From: Bacteroidales bacterium
Lineage (GTDB): Bacteria; Bacteroidota; Bacteroidia; Bacteroidales; VadinHA17
Length of the DNA: 64,000 nt
Direction of reading: 5' to 3'
NCBI GenBank assembly: GCA_003142255.1
Contig: PLLO01000011.1
Location: 124,001-188,000 of the forward strand
Shown here: piece after piece, positions 44,159 to 53,143 of the stretch
How positions within the stretch are numbered: position 1 is the stretch's first letter
Layout of the letters: each line of letters starts with the position of its first letter
Made by a program: the position numbers and the translations under genes
The notes under the pieces: generated by a model
The model's input: the letters and a program-made list of their open reading frames with translations, nothing else
Told to the model about the DNA's origin: nothing
Databases searched by the model: none

Positions 44159-45424
44159 GTGCGTTTCTGGTTTTCGACACTTCTGATCCTGGTCCCATTT
44201 TCACTGATGGCACAACTGACTGCGCCCGGAAGCAATGCAATCAGATATGTCACCTACAATTCCATAACCGGAAGGAAAGACCAGGCTTTTTTCTATTGCA
44301 ATGCTCTCGGAACCGAGAGTGGCACTATGTCAGCTTCCAGATCCGGACATGCAGGGAACCGTACCTTCACATGGAACAAATGGAATGACCTTACAACCAG
44401 CTTCAGTACTTTTATACAAACAGATGCAGGGGTCTCTTCTTCGACAATAAACAACCTCACTGAGGGTGGATATAAGGTTGGCATAGACAGTTCAGGAATA
44501 TATGATACTTCTATGGTGGGATGGATATTTTTCGACAAGCCTCCTATTGCTACAGCCTCCCTGGCCCAGCAGCTTTGCTATAGAGTTGCATTGAACGGGG
44601 ATACTGCAGCTAAGATTGATAAGTTCATATACAAGGATATAAATACAGGCGCATCGCTTTCGCTGAATAACGAATTGACCTACAGGTGGAGTTCTGACCC
44701 CATTTCTTTCATCCCGGCTCCTGATGCATCCCTGAATCCTATTATTCAGAACTACCCGCCCGAACCCCCCTTTATAAATTACAATCTCCCTCTTGAGGAT
44801 GTAACATACAAGCTTACGGTATCTACCCTCGGCTGCAGCAGCCAGTCATCATTTCTATATCATTCCATTCATGTGAAGGCCGACTTTGAAGCTGATCCGG
44901 TTGAAGGTGAAGCCCCTCTTGAAGTAACCTTTACAAATAAGTCAGTGCGAGGCAATATTTATACCTGGGAATTTGGTGACAAAACTGAATCTTCACTTGA
45001 GACCCCTGACCCTCATAAATATAATGTGCCGGGGAAATATTCAGTAACCCTTATCATAGAGAGCACCCTTCACTGCATAGACTCTTTGAGAATGGACAGC
45101 CTGATATATGTTGAACCTTCAGCCCTTGATATTCCCAATGCCTTTACTCCGAATGATGATGGAATGAATGACAGGTTCATGGTTTATAGCAAGTCGCTCA
45201 GGTATGTAAGCATGGAGATTTACAGCCAGTCAGGATTAAAAGTTTATGGCTTCAGTGGCGAAGGTGATGTGCTTGAGAACTGGAAAGGATGGGATGGCAA
45301 CATAAATAACTCCTCTATAAAGGCAAGCATTGGCATATATTATTATGTCATCCGCGCTCTGGGCTGGGATGATGTCAACTATAACAGCAAGAAATACAGT
45401 GGATTTGTTTACTTGTACCGATAG
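44159..45424 (+). CDS. T9SS-exported protein with PKD and type B sorting domains
   Basis: This cell-surface or secreted protein has 421 residues from the GTG at 44159 (a TTG at 44153 is the alternative). A signal peptide (about 1-19, LMAQL) is followed by an N-terminal beta domain, a PKD domain (about 235-310, FEADPVEGEAPLEVTFTNKS and YTWEFGD), and a C-terminal gliding-motility-associated domain (about 325-421, IPNAFTPNDDGMNDRF) of the type B class recognised by the type IX secretion system. The cargo function is unknown. It implies that the genome encodes a T9SS. Confidence 0.88.
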   Translation: MRFWFSTLLILVPFSLMAQLTAPGSNAIRYVTYNSITGRKDQAFFYCNALGTESGTMSASRSGHAGNRTFTWNKWNDLTTSFSTFIQTDAGVSSSTINNLTEGGYKVGIDSSGIYDTSMVGWIFFDKPPIATASLAQQLCYRVALNGDTAAKIDKFIYKDINTGASLSLNNELTYRWSSDPISFIPAPDASLNPIIQNYPPEPPFINYNLPLEDVTYKLTVSTLGCSSQSSFLYHSIHVKADFEADPVEGEAPLEVTFTNKSVRGNIYTWEFGDKTESSLETPDPHKYNVPGKYSVTLIIESTLHCIDSLRMDSLIYVEPSALDIPNAFTPNDDGMNDRFMVYSKSLRYVSMEIYSQSGLKVYGFSGEGDVLENWKGWDGNINNSSIKASIGIYYYVIRALGWDDVNYNSKKYSGFVYLYR

Positions 45425-45450
45425 ACAGAGGCTGAACAAATGAAAGCTGT

Positions 45451-45477
45451 AAAGGCTATAGAAGCTTTAGAGCCTTT
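45451..45477. terminator. Hairpin between convergent genes
   Basis: AAAGGCT (45451-45457) and AGCCTTT (45471-45477) pair around a loop that contains AAGCTT. It lies between the stop codons of the T9SS cargo gene and the PhzF-like gene, as expected of a shared terminator. Confidence 0.5.
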
Positions 45478-45494
45478 GTTCTTTGCACCCTTCG

Positions 45495-46295
45495 TCATAC
45501 CAACAAATTGCCCTTCAGAATTGTTATTGCCTGCCCCGACACTTCAACCCTGTTACCGATAATTTCAACTTTCAGAATCCCTCCCCGTTTCGAAACCTGG
45601 TGAGAGACCAACCGTGATTTTCCGGTTTTTTCTTTCCAGAAGGGAGCAAGGGCACAGTGTGCGGATCCAGTTACCGGATCTTCATCTATTCCCAGTGCAG
45701 GCGCAAAGCACCTGACACAAAAATCAAAATTATTGTCATCCGAAGGAGCACTTACAATAAGGTCTCCATAACCTGATTTTTTTAGAATGCTGAAGTCGGG
45801 CTTCATTGCACGAACACTCTTCTCATCCTTCAGAAGAACGAGCTTCCATCCGTGTCCTGTATTATATAGTTCTGACGGAACAACACCAAGAATATCCTTT
45901 ATTCCGGATGGAATATTGAGAGGTTCGCTTGGATATGAGGGGAAGTTCATGATAATCCAGCTGCCTGATTCCCTGACGAGAAGCTTCCCGGCCTTTGAAC
46001 TGAAAGTTATCTCTTCATTTTTGGATGCAATGCCTGTCTCGAAGAATATGTGCCCCGTGGAGAGAGTCGCATGTCCGCAAAGAGGAATCTCTGCTGCAGG
46101 AGTGAAAAATCTGATTGTCGATTCCTTTTTACCCGGCAATACAAATGATGTCTCTGATAAATTCATCTCTGCAGCAACACTCTGCATCCACGAGTCTGGC
46201 ATCTCTTTCTCAAGAATGCAGACAGCAGCCGGATTACCTTTAAATGGTTCCGATGTAAATGCATCGACGTGATAAATAATTTTTGATTTTGTCAT
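45495..46295 (-). CDS. PhzF family isomerase-like protein
   Basis: This 266-residue protein of the diaminopimelate-epimerase fold starts at the ATG at 46295 (MTKSKIIYHVDAFTSEPFKGNPAAVC); the ORF could extend to 46325 but the family starts here. The conserved block FKGNPAAVCILE with DAFT, the LSETSFV motif carrying the catalytic-type Glu, and GHATLSTGH are all present. PhzF itself isomerises an intermediate of phenazine synthesis, but most homologues, including this one, have no phenazine genes nearby and an unknown substrate. Confidence 0.88.
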   Translation of the reverse strand: MTKSKIIYHVDAFTSEPFKGNPAAVCILEKEMPDSWMQSVAAEMNLSETSFVLPGKKESTIRFFTPAAEIPLCGHATLSTGHIFFETGIASKNEEITFSSKAGKLLVRESGSWIIMNFPSYPSEPLNIPSGIKDILGVVPSELYNTGHGWKLVLLKDEKSVRAMKPDFSILKKSGYGDLIVSAPSDDNNFDFCVRCFAPALGIDEDPVTGSAHCALAPFWKEKTGKSRLVSHQVSKRGGILKVEIIGNRVEVSGQAITILKGNLLV

Positions 46296-46340
46296 AAAAT
46301 ATTGTTTAATGAAGCAATGGCACATTTACCTGCCCCTCAT

Positions 46341-46438
46341 CCCCCCTGAAGGGGGGCTAATACTCTGAATACAGGATTTACTTCCTGAGAACCAGTGATT
46401 AGCTCCCCTTTAGGGGAGATGCCTCGCTTCAGCGAGGC
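46341..46438. repeat. Three-hairpin GC-rich palindrome cluster upstream of the TetR operon
   Basis: It contains CCCCCC-tgaa-GGGGGG (46341-46356), CTCCCCT-tt-AGGGGAG (46403-46418) and GCCTCGCT-tc-AGCGAGGC (46421-46438). It belongs to the dispersed family of the window and ends about 65 bases before the operator of the efflux operon. No gene is present in 46296-46503. Confidence 0.6.
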
Positions 46439-46503
46439 AGAGGGGCCGCCGTTATTCGCCGGTAAATTTCGGCTTTTTACAGATTTATTCTGACATTTGC
46501 TTA

Positions 46504-46541
46504 AGAAAACTTTGTAAACTAAAAAAGTTTTCTCATTTTTG
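46504..46541 (+). promoter_or_regulatory. Promoter and overlapping operator of the RND efflux operon
   Basis: TTTG (46511-46514), a 19-base spacer and CATTTTTG (46534-46541) form a good -33/-7 pair. Overlapping the -33, a perfect inverted repeat has ten-base arms AGAAAACTTT (46504-46513) and AAAGTTTTCT (46524-46533) with a ten-base spacer. A TetR dimer bound there would cover the -33 element and spacer and block polymerase. The first gene of the operon encodes a TetR-type protein, so autoregulation is the simplest reading. Confidence 0.65.
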
Positions 46542-46560
46542 TGCCCGATTTAATTTTATT

Positions 46561-47169
46561 ATGGATTACAGGCAAACAATAGTTGAGGAGGCAGCAGTCA
46601 TGTTCCGGACTTACGGAATAAGGGCTGTGACCATGGATATGCTTGCGGGCCAGCTTGGTATTTCAAAGCGGACGATATATGAAGTGTTCAGGGATAAAGA
46701 TGAGCTTCTGCAAGGTGTATTGAAGTGGATGAGGGAGAAACAGGCTGAAACGATGAAAAAAATATTCAGCGAATCAGGGAATGTGATAGAGGCAATTTTC
46801 AAGATGCTCGATACAATGGGCAATCATTTTCAGAATATGAGCCCTGCTTTTCAGATGGACATGAAACGATATCACAATGAGATGGTCAGGAAACCTGACG
46901 GACAGGTTGAGTTTCCATATTCTTCGAGCAATTCAGAGATTATAAAAAGAGGAATAAAGGAAGGAATTTTCAGGAAGGACATTGATGTAGACATTACAAA
47001 CAAGTGCATGCTTGAAGTAGCGAAAATGTCGAATGACAAAACTGTTTTCCCGTCTGATGATTATATGAGTAAAGATGTTGTCAGAACATTTTATTTAAAT
47101 TACCTGAGGGGCATATCGACACAGAAGGGTCTTGACCTTATAAACCTGCACGATAAAAAGCAGAAATAA
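46561..47169 (+). CDS. TetR family transcriptional regulator
   Basis: This 202-residue regulator has an N-terminal TetR helix-turn-helix (about 7-55: EEAAVMFRTYGIRAVTMDMLA and LGISKRTIYEVFRDKDELL) and an all-helical ligand-binding C-terminal domain. It is the first gene of a five-gene run with an outer-membrane factor, a membrane fusion protein, an RND pump and a PII-like protein. It probably represses this operon through the inverted repeat at 46504-46533, with relief when an effector binds. The effector is unknown. Confidence 0.9.
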   Translation: MDYRQTIVEEAAVMFRTYGIRAVTMDMLAGQLGISKRTIYEVFRDKDELLQGVLKWMREKQAETMKKIFSESGNVIEAIFKMLDTMGNHFQNMSPAFQMDMKRYHNEMVRKPDGQVEFPYSSSNSEIIKRGIKEGIFRKDIDVDITNKCMLEVAKMSNDKTVFPSDDYMSKDVVRTFYLNYLRGISTQKGLDLINLHDKKQK

Positions 47170-47213
47170 TATCCTATAAACGAATAAAATCATTTAAGTA
47201 TAAAATTGTTCAG

Positions 47214-48536
47214 ATGAAACGCAAATTAATTATCACAACATTACTTACACTGCTCATTTCCGGACCGTCACTGGTTGCCCAGGAAAATGGCAAAGAGCTT
47301 AGTCTTACCCTCAAGGAGGCACAGGACTACGCAATGCAGAATAACAAGTTGGTTAAATCGGCAAAGCTGACCGTCGAGGGTTCCCAGTCAGATGTGTGGA
47401 CAACGATTGCTTCAGGATTGCCCCAGATTTCTGTCAGTGCCGGATTTACAGATAATCTAAAACTGGGAGTATTTGTTATAACTATGGATGGTAATGCCGT
47501 GGTTATGCAAGTAGGGAGACCATATAATATCCCGGTGACGGCACAGGCTTCAGTGCCATTGTTCAATGCTCCTTATTATGTAGGAGTCGAAACTGTAAAA
47601 CTTGCGCAGAAACTTTCAGCATCAAATCTTCAAAGCACAGAAATTGATACCCGTCAGTCTGTTTCTTCTGCATATTACCTTATCCTGGTTTCTGAAGAAT
47701 CGTTAAATATTCTAAAGAATAACCTTGCAAATTTACAGGAGACGCTCAAGTCGACCAAGGCAATGTACAACTCCGGTCTCGCAGAAGCAACAGATGTTGA
47801 TCAGATGTCATCAAACGTGACAATGATGGAGAATTCATTCAGCAATCTTCAAAATACCATTGAAGTAAATTACAACCTGTTGCGGTTTCAGCTTGGCGTC
47901 AAACCTGATACTAAGATTATCCTTACAGAAACGCTTGATGATCTGGTTAAAGAAATTAATGTCAATGCTCTTCTTACTCAGGATTTCAATGCCATGAAGA
48001 ATATTCAATACGATCTTGTTGATAAGCAGGAGCAGTTATCAGCACTTAATCTGAAAGCACAAAAATCAAAGATATGGCCTTCATTGTCAGGTGTTTATGT
48101 TTTTTCTAACTCAGGAATGGGTCTGACATTATCGTCAATGAATTGGTATCAAAGCTCTTATGTAGGTGCGCAGTTGTCTGTGCCAATATTCGCCAGCGGG
48201 CAAAGGTACTCCAGCATACAGAAGGCAAGAATTGATCTTGAAAAGGCCAGAAACTCTAAGGAAATGGTTTCTGACCAGCTGAATATGCAGGAAAAACAAT
48301 TAAGATTCAACCTGCAAAATGCAAATATGCAGTACATGAGCCAGAAAGGTAATGTTGAAGTTTCTAAAAGGGTATACTCAAGCATGGAAAACAAGTACAA
48401 ACAGGGAATGGCATCAAGCCTTGAGCTTACCCAGGCAAACCAGCTTTATCTGCAGGCTGAGAATAACTACATTTCTTCGCTGATGAACCTGCTTCAGACA
48501 AAACTTGCTTTTGATAAATTATTAAATAATATGTAA
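47214..48536 (+). CDS. TolC-like outer-membrane efflux protein
   Basis: This is the outer-membrane channel of a tripartite efflux pump. The 440-residue protein has a signal peptide (about 1-22, SLVAQ) and the two-fold repeated TolC architecture with long helices: the first repeat contains LTLKEAQDYAMQNN, the second ends SLELTQANQLYLQAENNYI. It lies 44 bases after tetR and 30 bases before the membrane fusion protein gene. Confidence 0.9.
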   Translation: MKRKLIITTLLTLLISGPSLVAQENGKELSLTLKEAQDYAMQNNKLVKSAKLTVEGSQSDVWTTIASGLPQISVSAGFTDNLKLGVFVITMDGNAVVMQVGRPYNIPVTAQASVPLFNAPYYVGVETVKLAQKLSASNLQSTEIDTRQSVSSAYYLILVSEESLNILKNNLANLQETLKSTKAMYNSGLAEATDVDQMSSNVTMMENSFSNLQNTIEVNYNLLRFQLGVKPDTKIILTETLDDLVKEINVNALLTQDFNAMKNIQYDLVDKQEQLSALNLKAQKSKIWPSLSGVYVFSNSGMGLTLSSMNWYQSSYVGAQLSVPIFASGQRYSSIQKARIDLEKARNSKEMVSDQLNMQEKQLRFNLQNANMQYMSQKGNVEVSKRVYSSMENKYKQGMASSLELTQANQLYLQAENNYISSLMNLLQTKLAFDKLLNNM

Positions 48537-48566
48537 TTAATTCAGAATCATCTAAAATCAAAAATA

Positions 48567-49631
48567 ATGAACTACACAAAAACAATTTCGGTAATACTTT
48601 TGGGCGGACTGATACTTTCGGCCTGTTCATCAAAGAACAAAAATGCAGCATCTGATCCGAAGAATGAAGTTGCAACTGTTGAAAAGGCCGCCAGCCATGT
48701 CAGGATAATGACCCTGGGAAAGACTAAAATTGCCAGGACTATCGATTATACTGCTACTATTCTTCCGTTTGAAGAGGTTAATATGGCTCCATCCACTCCC
48801 GGCAGGATTGATAAAATATATGTTGAGGTTGGCGACAGGATAAACAAGGGAGACAATCTCTTTCTGATGGACCGTACCCAGCTTTACCAGCAGAAGGTGC
48901 AGCTGGCCAGCCTGGCCAAGGATCTGGCAAGACTTGATACACTCCTCCGTACAGGAAGTGTTAAGCAGCAGCAATACGACCAGCTCAAGACCCAGTATGA
49001 TGTCACTAAAACAAATGTCGATTTCATGGAAGCCAATACTTTGTTAAAAGCACCGTTCGTTGGTGTTGTTACGGGCAAGTATTTTGAAGATGGTGAAATG
49101 TATTCAGGAACTCCGACCACCACAACCGGGAGATCAGCCGTTGTGACGGTGATGCAGATAAACCCGCTAAAGGTCAACGTAGGCATCTCTGAACAATACT
49201 ACCCTCTTGTAAGAAGAGGTATGAAGGCAGAGATCATTGCTGATGTATATAAAGGAGAAAAGTTCACCGGTACTGTTTCCAGGGTTTTTCCTACAGTCAA
49301 TGCAGCTACAAGGTCATTCAATACCGAGGTAGAACTTCCTAACAGGAACGATATGCTTAAACCCGGAATGTTTGTAAGGGTTTCAATGGATCTTGGTGAA
49401 GTTGAAACATTCGTTGTACCTGCAAATACCGTTATGCAGCAGGAAGGAACAAACCAGAGGTTTATATTCCTTGACAGGGATAATGTTGCAACCAGAGTTG
49501 AGTTAACTCTTGGACAGAGATTTGATGATAAGCTGGAAATCGTTTCCTCCGATATAAAAGAGGGCGACAAGCTGATTATTGAGGGTCAGGCAAAACTGAT
49601 CAACGGCGACAAGATAATAGTAACAGAATAA
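48567..49631 (+). CDS. RND efflux membrane fusion lipoprotein
   Basis: This periplasmic adaptor has 354 residues and a lipoprotein signal (LILSACSS, Cys20). It has the usual hairpin layout: a lipoyl-like half (IDKIYVEVGDRINKGDNLFLMD), a coiled-coil hairpin (about 95-150), the second lipoyl half (LLKAPFVGVVTGKYFEDGE), a beta-barrel and a membrane-proximal domain. It links the RND pump encoded 25 bases downstream with the TolC-like protein. Confidence 0.92.
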   Translation: MNYTKTISVILLGGLILSACSSKNKNAASDPKNEVATVEKAASHVRIMTLGKTKIARTIDYTATILPFEEVNMAPSTPGRIDKIYVEVGDRINKGDNLFLMDRTQLYQQKVQLASLAKDLARLDTLLRTGSVKQQQYDQLKTQYDVTKTNVDFMEANTLLKAPFVGVVTGKYFEDGEMYSGTPTTTTGRSAVVTVMQINPLKVNVGISEQYYPLVRRGMKAEIIADVYKGEKFTGTVSRVFPTVNAATRSFNTEVELPNRNDMLKPGMFVRVSMDLGEVETFVVPANTVMQQEGTNQRFIFLDRDNVATRVELTLGQRFDDKLEIVSSDIKEGDKLIIEGQAKLINGDKIIVTE

Positions 49632-49656
49632 TTATAAGACTTACAATAATAAAAAA

Positions 49657-52600
49657 ATGAGTATTTACAGTGCTTCCGTAAAAAGACCGGTAACAACCAT
49701 CCTGATATTCGTTGCGTTGATGGTTGTGGGTATTTATTCACTGGTCCAGTTGCCAGTTGACCTGTACCCGGAGATAGAGCTGCCTTATGTGGTGGTCTAT
49801 ACAACATACCCGGGTGCAAGTGCTTCAGATATAGAATCAAATGTCACGAAGACGCTTGAAAATACGCTTAACTCTGTCAGTAATCTTAAAGAGATCACTT
49901 CAAGGTCGAGCGATGCTACATCTGTTGTTTTCATGAATTTCAACTATGGGACGAACCTCGATGAGGCATCCAACGATATCAGGAGCGCCATCAGTATGGT
50001 GGAACGATACCTGCCTACAGATTGTGAGAAACCGACTATCATGAAGTTCAACTCGAGCATGATGCCGATCGCATTCTATACAATCACTGCAAAAGAGAGT
50101 TACCCGGGTCTTGAAAAGATCCTTGACGAGAAGATCGTAAACCCGCTTAACAGGATCGAGGGCGTTGGTTCCGTTGCCCTTTCAGGTGTTCCCGGACGTA
50201 AAGTATATATTGATGTGGATCCCAGAAGAATGGAGGCATATAACCTTACCATTGAGCAGATTGGTAATATACTGAGAGCTGAAAACCTCAATATGCCTGC
50301 CGGTTATATCGAAATGGGGAAAACAGATTATCCCCTTCGCATACAGGGTGAATTCCCTGAAAGCGATGTCGTAAAAAATATTGTTGTAACCAGCTACAAT
50401 GGAAATAATGTTTACCTGAAGGATGTCGCTGAAGTCCGCGACACTATCCGTGATTCGAAGCTCGATACAAAGATCAACGGACTGAAGGGAATGAGCATGT
50501 ATGTTCAGAAACAGTCGGGAGGCAATACTGTAAAGGTCACAAAAGAAGTAGATAAGGCTCTGGCTGAGCTGAAGGTCGATCTCCCGCCGGATGTTAAGAT
50601 TGAAAAACTTTTTGATAGTGCATCATTTATAAAGGACTCAATAAGTAACCTGACCACTACCCTGATGTATGCAGCCATATTTGTCATATTGGTTGTACTC
50701 TTTTTCCTTGGCAGATGGAGAGCCACATTTATAATTATCCTTACGATACCTATCTCACTGATTGTAGCATTTATTTACCTGTTTATTTCCGGGGCATCAA
50801 TAAATATTATCTCCCTGACCTCGCTCTCCATAGCCATCGGGATGGTGGTGGATGATGCGATAGTTGTTCTTGAGAATATAACCAAGCATATTGAAAGGGG
50901 AAGCCGGCCGCGTGAAGCTGCAATCTATGCGACCAATGAAGTATGGCTGGCAGTTATTGTCACAACACTTACGGTTGTTGCGGTGTTCTTCCCGCTCACC
51001 TTTGTTAAAGGACTCACTGGCGTCCTCTTCAAGCAGCTCGGAATGAGCGTAACAATTACGATTATTACTTCAGTTTTTGCTGCCATCACTCTTACTCCGA
51101 CCCTGAGCTCACTGATGCTTAAGTGGTATCCTATAAAGACAGAAGCACCATGGTACACATATGACGGCAGCATCAGGAAAGGACTTAACTGGCTGGACCG
51201 TTTTTATGAAAAAACACTCCGTTGGGCACTTCGTCACAAAACGGTCGTAGGTATTTTAGCTATTGTGATATTTGCTCTTTCAATGAGCCTCTTCACTGTA
51301 ATAGGAACAGAATTCTTCCCCCAGACAGATGAGTCACGGCTATCTGCCACGATACAGCTTCAGACAGGTACAAGGGTAGAGGAGACTACAAGGATTTCAG
51401 ACAAGCTTAATGAGCTGATCAGGACAAAATATCCTGAAGTCACCATTATGTCGACTTCATCGGGATATGATGATCAGGGTGGATTTGCGTCAATATTCAG
51501 CTCCCAGGGAACACATACAATAAGCTATAGCCTTCACCTTGTTCCCATTGAGCAACGGAAAAAATCTTCATTTGACCTGGCTGAGGATCTGAGGAAGGAT
51601 TTAGCCGCTGTTCCCGAGATTATAGATTATAAGGTGACCACTTCAAGTAATATGGGTGGAAGCTTCGGCGGTAGCACTGTTGACGTTGAAATTTATGGTT
51701 ATGATATAGCCCAGACGAACATTGTTGCTGAAGAACTCGCCGCAAAGATCAAGAAAATAAAGGGAGCGAAGGATATAGCAATCAGCCGTGACAAGTCGAA
51801 ACCCGAACTGCAGATAGTTTTCGATCAGAACAAGATGATCGCAAACGGACTGAACACAGCCATGGTATCAACTGCTGTCAAGAACAGGGTCGACGGGCTT
51901 ACTGCGACAAAACTTCGCCAGTATGGTGATGAATATGACATTGTCGTAAGATATAAACGCAGTTCAACAAGTACGCTTACAGATATAGAGAATATCGGCA
52001 TAACAAACCCTGCAGGCCAGATAATCAGGCTTGGTGAGATATCACAGATTAAGGAGTACTGGGCGCCACCGACTATTGAAAGAAAGCGCAAGGAGCGTAT
52101 TGTAACCGTTTCATTCACTCCTTATAAGGAATCATTGACAACTCTCCAAACAGAAGTTCAGAAAGCTATTAACTCAACTGAGTTGCCGGCAGGAGTTATG
52201 GTACAAATATCGGGTGCAATAAAGGATCAGATGGACTCATTTAAGGATATTGCCATGTTGATGATCATAAGCCTTATACTTGTCTACCTGATTATGGCTT
52301 CGCAGTTCGAATCGCTGAAGATGCCATTCATAATAATGTTCTCTATCCCATTCGCCTTCTCGGGAGTAGCAATTGCATTGTTTGTAACACATACTTCACT
52401 CAGTGTGATTTCAGGTATCGGAGCTGTGATGCTGATTGGTATAGTGGTCAAGAATGCTGTTGTGCTTGTTGACTTTATCAACCTGATGCGCGAACGAGGG
52501 CTTGAGCTTTATGAAGCAATTGCAATATCCGGAAGATCGAGGTTAAGGCCTGTATTAATGACATCAGCTACTACAATCCTTGGAATGTTACCGCTGGCCA

Positions 52601-52800
52601 TGAGCGCAGGATCCGGTTCTGAACTCTGGAGCCCGATGGGTGTTGCCGTTATCGGAGGTCTTGTGTTTTCAACTGTGGTGACATTGGTCCTGGTACCTGT
52701 GGTATATGCTATTTTTTCAAAGCATGGTGAACGCAACAGGAATCTGGCTGTATACTCCGAAATGGATTTCATGAATGGTGATAACAAGGAAGTTAAGTAA
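49657..52800 (+). CDS. RND efflux pump permease (AcrB/HAE1 type)
   Basis: This inner-membrane proton-driven pump has 1047 residues, full length for the AcrB group. Features include the N-terminal membrane segment with VKRPVTTILIF, two large periplasmic loops, the TM4 block with GMVVDDAIVVLENI near residue 403 (the paired Asp of the proton relay), and C-terminal segments with GIVVKNAVVLVDFINL. It resembles hydrophobe/amphiphile (HAE-1) pumps more than heavy-metal (CusA) ones, but the substrate cannot be set. The gene is followed, 23 bases on, by a PII-like gene. Confidence 0.94.
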   Translation: MSIYSASVKRPVTTILIFVALMVVGIYSLVQLPVDLYPEIELPYVVVYTTYPGASASDIESNVTKTLENTLNSVSNLKEITSRSSDATSVVFMNFNYGTNLDEASNDIRSAISMVERYLPTDCEKPTIMKFNSSMMPIAFYTITAKESYPGLEKILDEKIVNPLNRIEGVGSVALSGVPGRKVYIDVDPRRMEAYNLTIEQIGNILRAENLNMPAGYIEMGKTDYPLRIQGEFPESDVVKNIVVTSYNGNNVYLKDVAEVRDTIRDSKLDTKINGLKGMSMYVQKQSGGNTVKVTKEVDKALAELKVDLPPDVKIEKLFDSASFIKDSISNLTTTLMYAAIFVILVVLFFLGRWRATFIIILTIPISLIVAFIYLFISGASINIISLTSLSIAIGMVVDDAIVVLENITKHIERGSRPREAAIYATNEVWLAVIVTTLTVVAVFFPLTFVKGLTGVLFKQLGMSVTITIITSVFAAITLTPTLSSLMLKWYPIKTEAPWYTYDGSIRKGLNWLDRFYEKTLRWALRHKTVVGILAIVIFALSMSLFTVIGTEFFPQTDESRLSATIQLQTGTRVEETTRISDKLNELIRTKYPEVTIMSTSSGYDDQGGFASIFSSQGTHTISYSLHLVPIEQRKKSSFDLAEDLRKDLAAVPEIIDYKVTTSSNMGGSFGGSTVDVEIYGYDIAQTNIVAEELAAKIKKIKGAKDIAISRDKSKPELQIVFDQNKMIANGLNTAMVSTAVKNRVDGLTATKLRQYGDEYDIVVRYKRSSTSTLTDIENIGITNPAGQIIRLGEISQIKEYWAPPTIERKRKERIVTVSFTPYKESLTTLQTEVQKAINSTELPAGVMVQISGAIKDQMDSFKDIAMLMIISLILVYLIMASQFESLKMPFIIMFSIPFAFSGVAIALFVTHTSLSVISGIGAVMLIGIVVKNAVVLVDFINLMRERGLELYEAIAISGRSRLRPVLMTSATTILGMLPLAMSAGSGSELWSPMGVAVIGGLVFSTVVTLVLVPVVYAIFSKHGERNRNLAVYSEMDFMNGDNKEVK

Positions 52801-52823
52801 GTCAACCAGATAAAAAAAAGATT

Positions 52824-53117
52824 ATGAAAGCAATAATGATAGTATATAACCAGGCCCATACGGAAAAGATCGAATACATGCTCGATAAGCTTGGGATCAA
52901 AGGTTATTCTTTGTGGGAAAATGTACAGGGCAGGGGCACCTCAAAAGGTGTTCCCCACCTGGGCACCCATGCATGGCCCGAGATTAATAAGAGTGTAATT
53001 GCCGTAGTCGAAGATGATCTTGTCGATACAATTCTTAATACAGTTAAAAAAATTGATGAGATAAATGATGAGGTCGGCATCAGGGCGTTTGTATGGGATG
53101 TGCTGAAGACAGTATAG
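52824..53117 (+). CDS. PII-like signalling protein
   Basis: This 97-residue protein has the ferredoxin-like pattern of trimeric PII and PII-like proteins: MKAIMIVYNQAHTEKIEYMLDKL as first beta-alpha unit, a loop with ENVQGRG that sits where the T-loop lies, and the second unit with VEDDLVDTILNTVKKI. The classic GlnB tyrosine and uridylylation pattern is absent. Homologues next to RND pumps are known from Bacteroidota. It is the last gene of the TetR-RND operon and probably senses a small ligand or metal and modulates the pump or the regulator. Confidence 0.8.
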   Translation: MKAIMIVYNQAHTEKIEYMLDKLGIKGYSLWENVQGRGTSKGVPHLGTHAWPEINKSVIAVVEDDLVDTILNTVKKIDEINDEVGIRAFVWDVLKTV

Positions 53118-53143
53118 TTAAATCTTGAGAATTTGAAAAGGTA

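Noticed and set aside
49657-53117. RND pump considered as a heavy-metal (CusA) system because of the PII-like gene
   Set aside because: The pump and fusion protein look like the hydrophobe/amphiphile type; no metal-binding Met cluster or CusF-like protein is seen.
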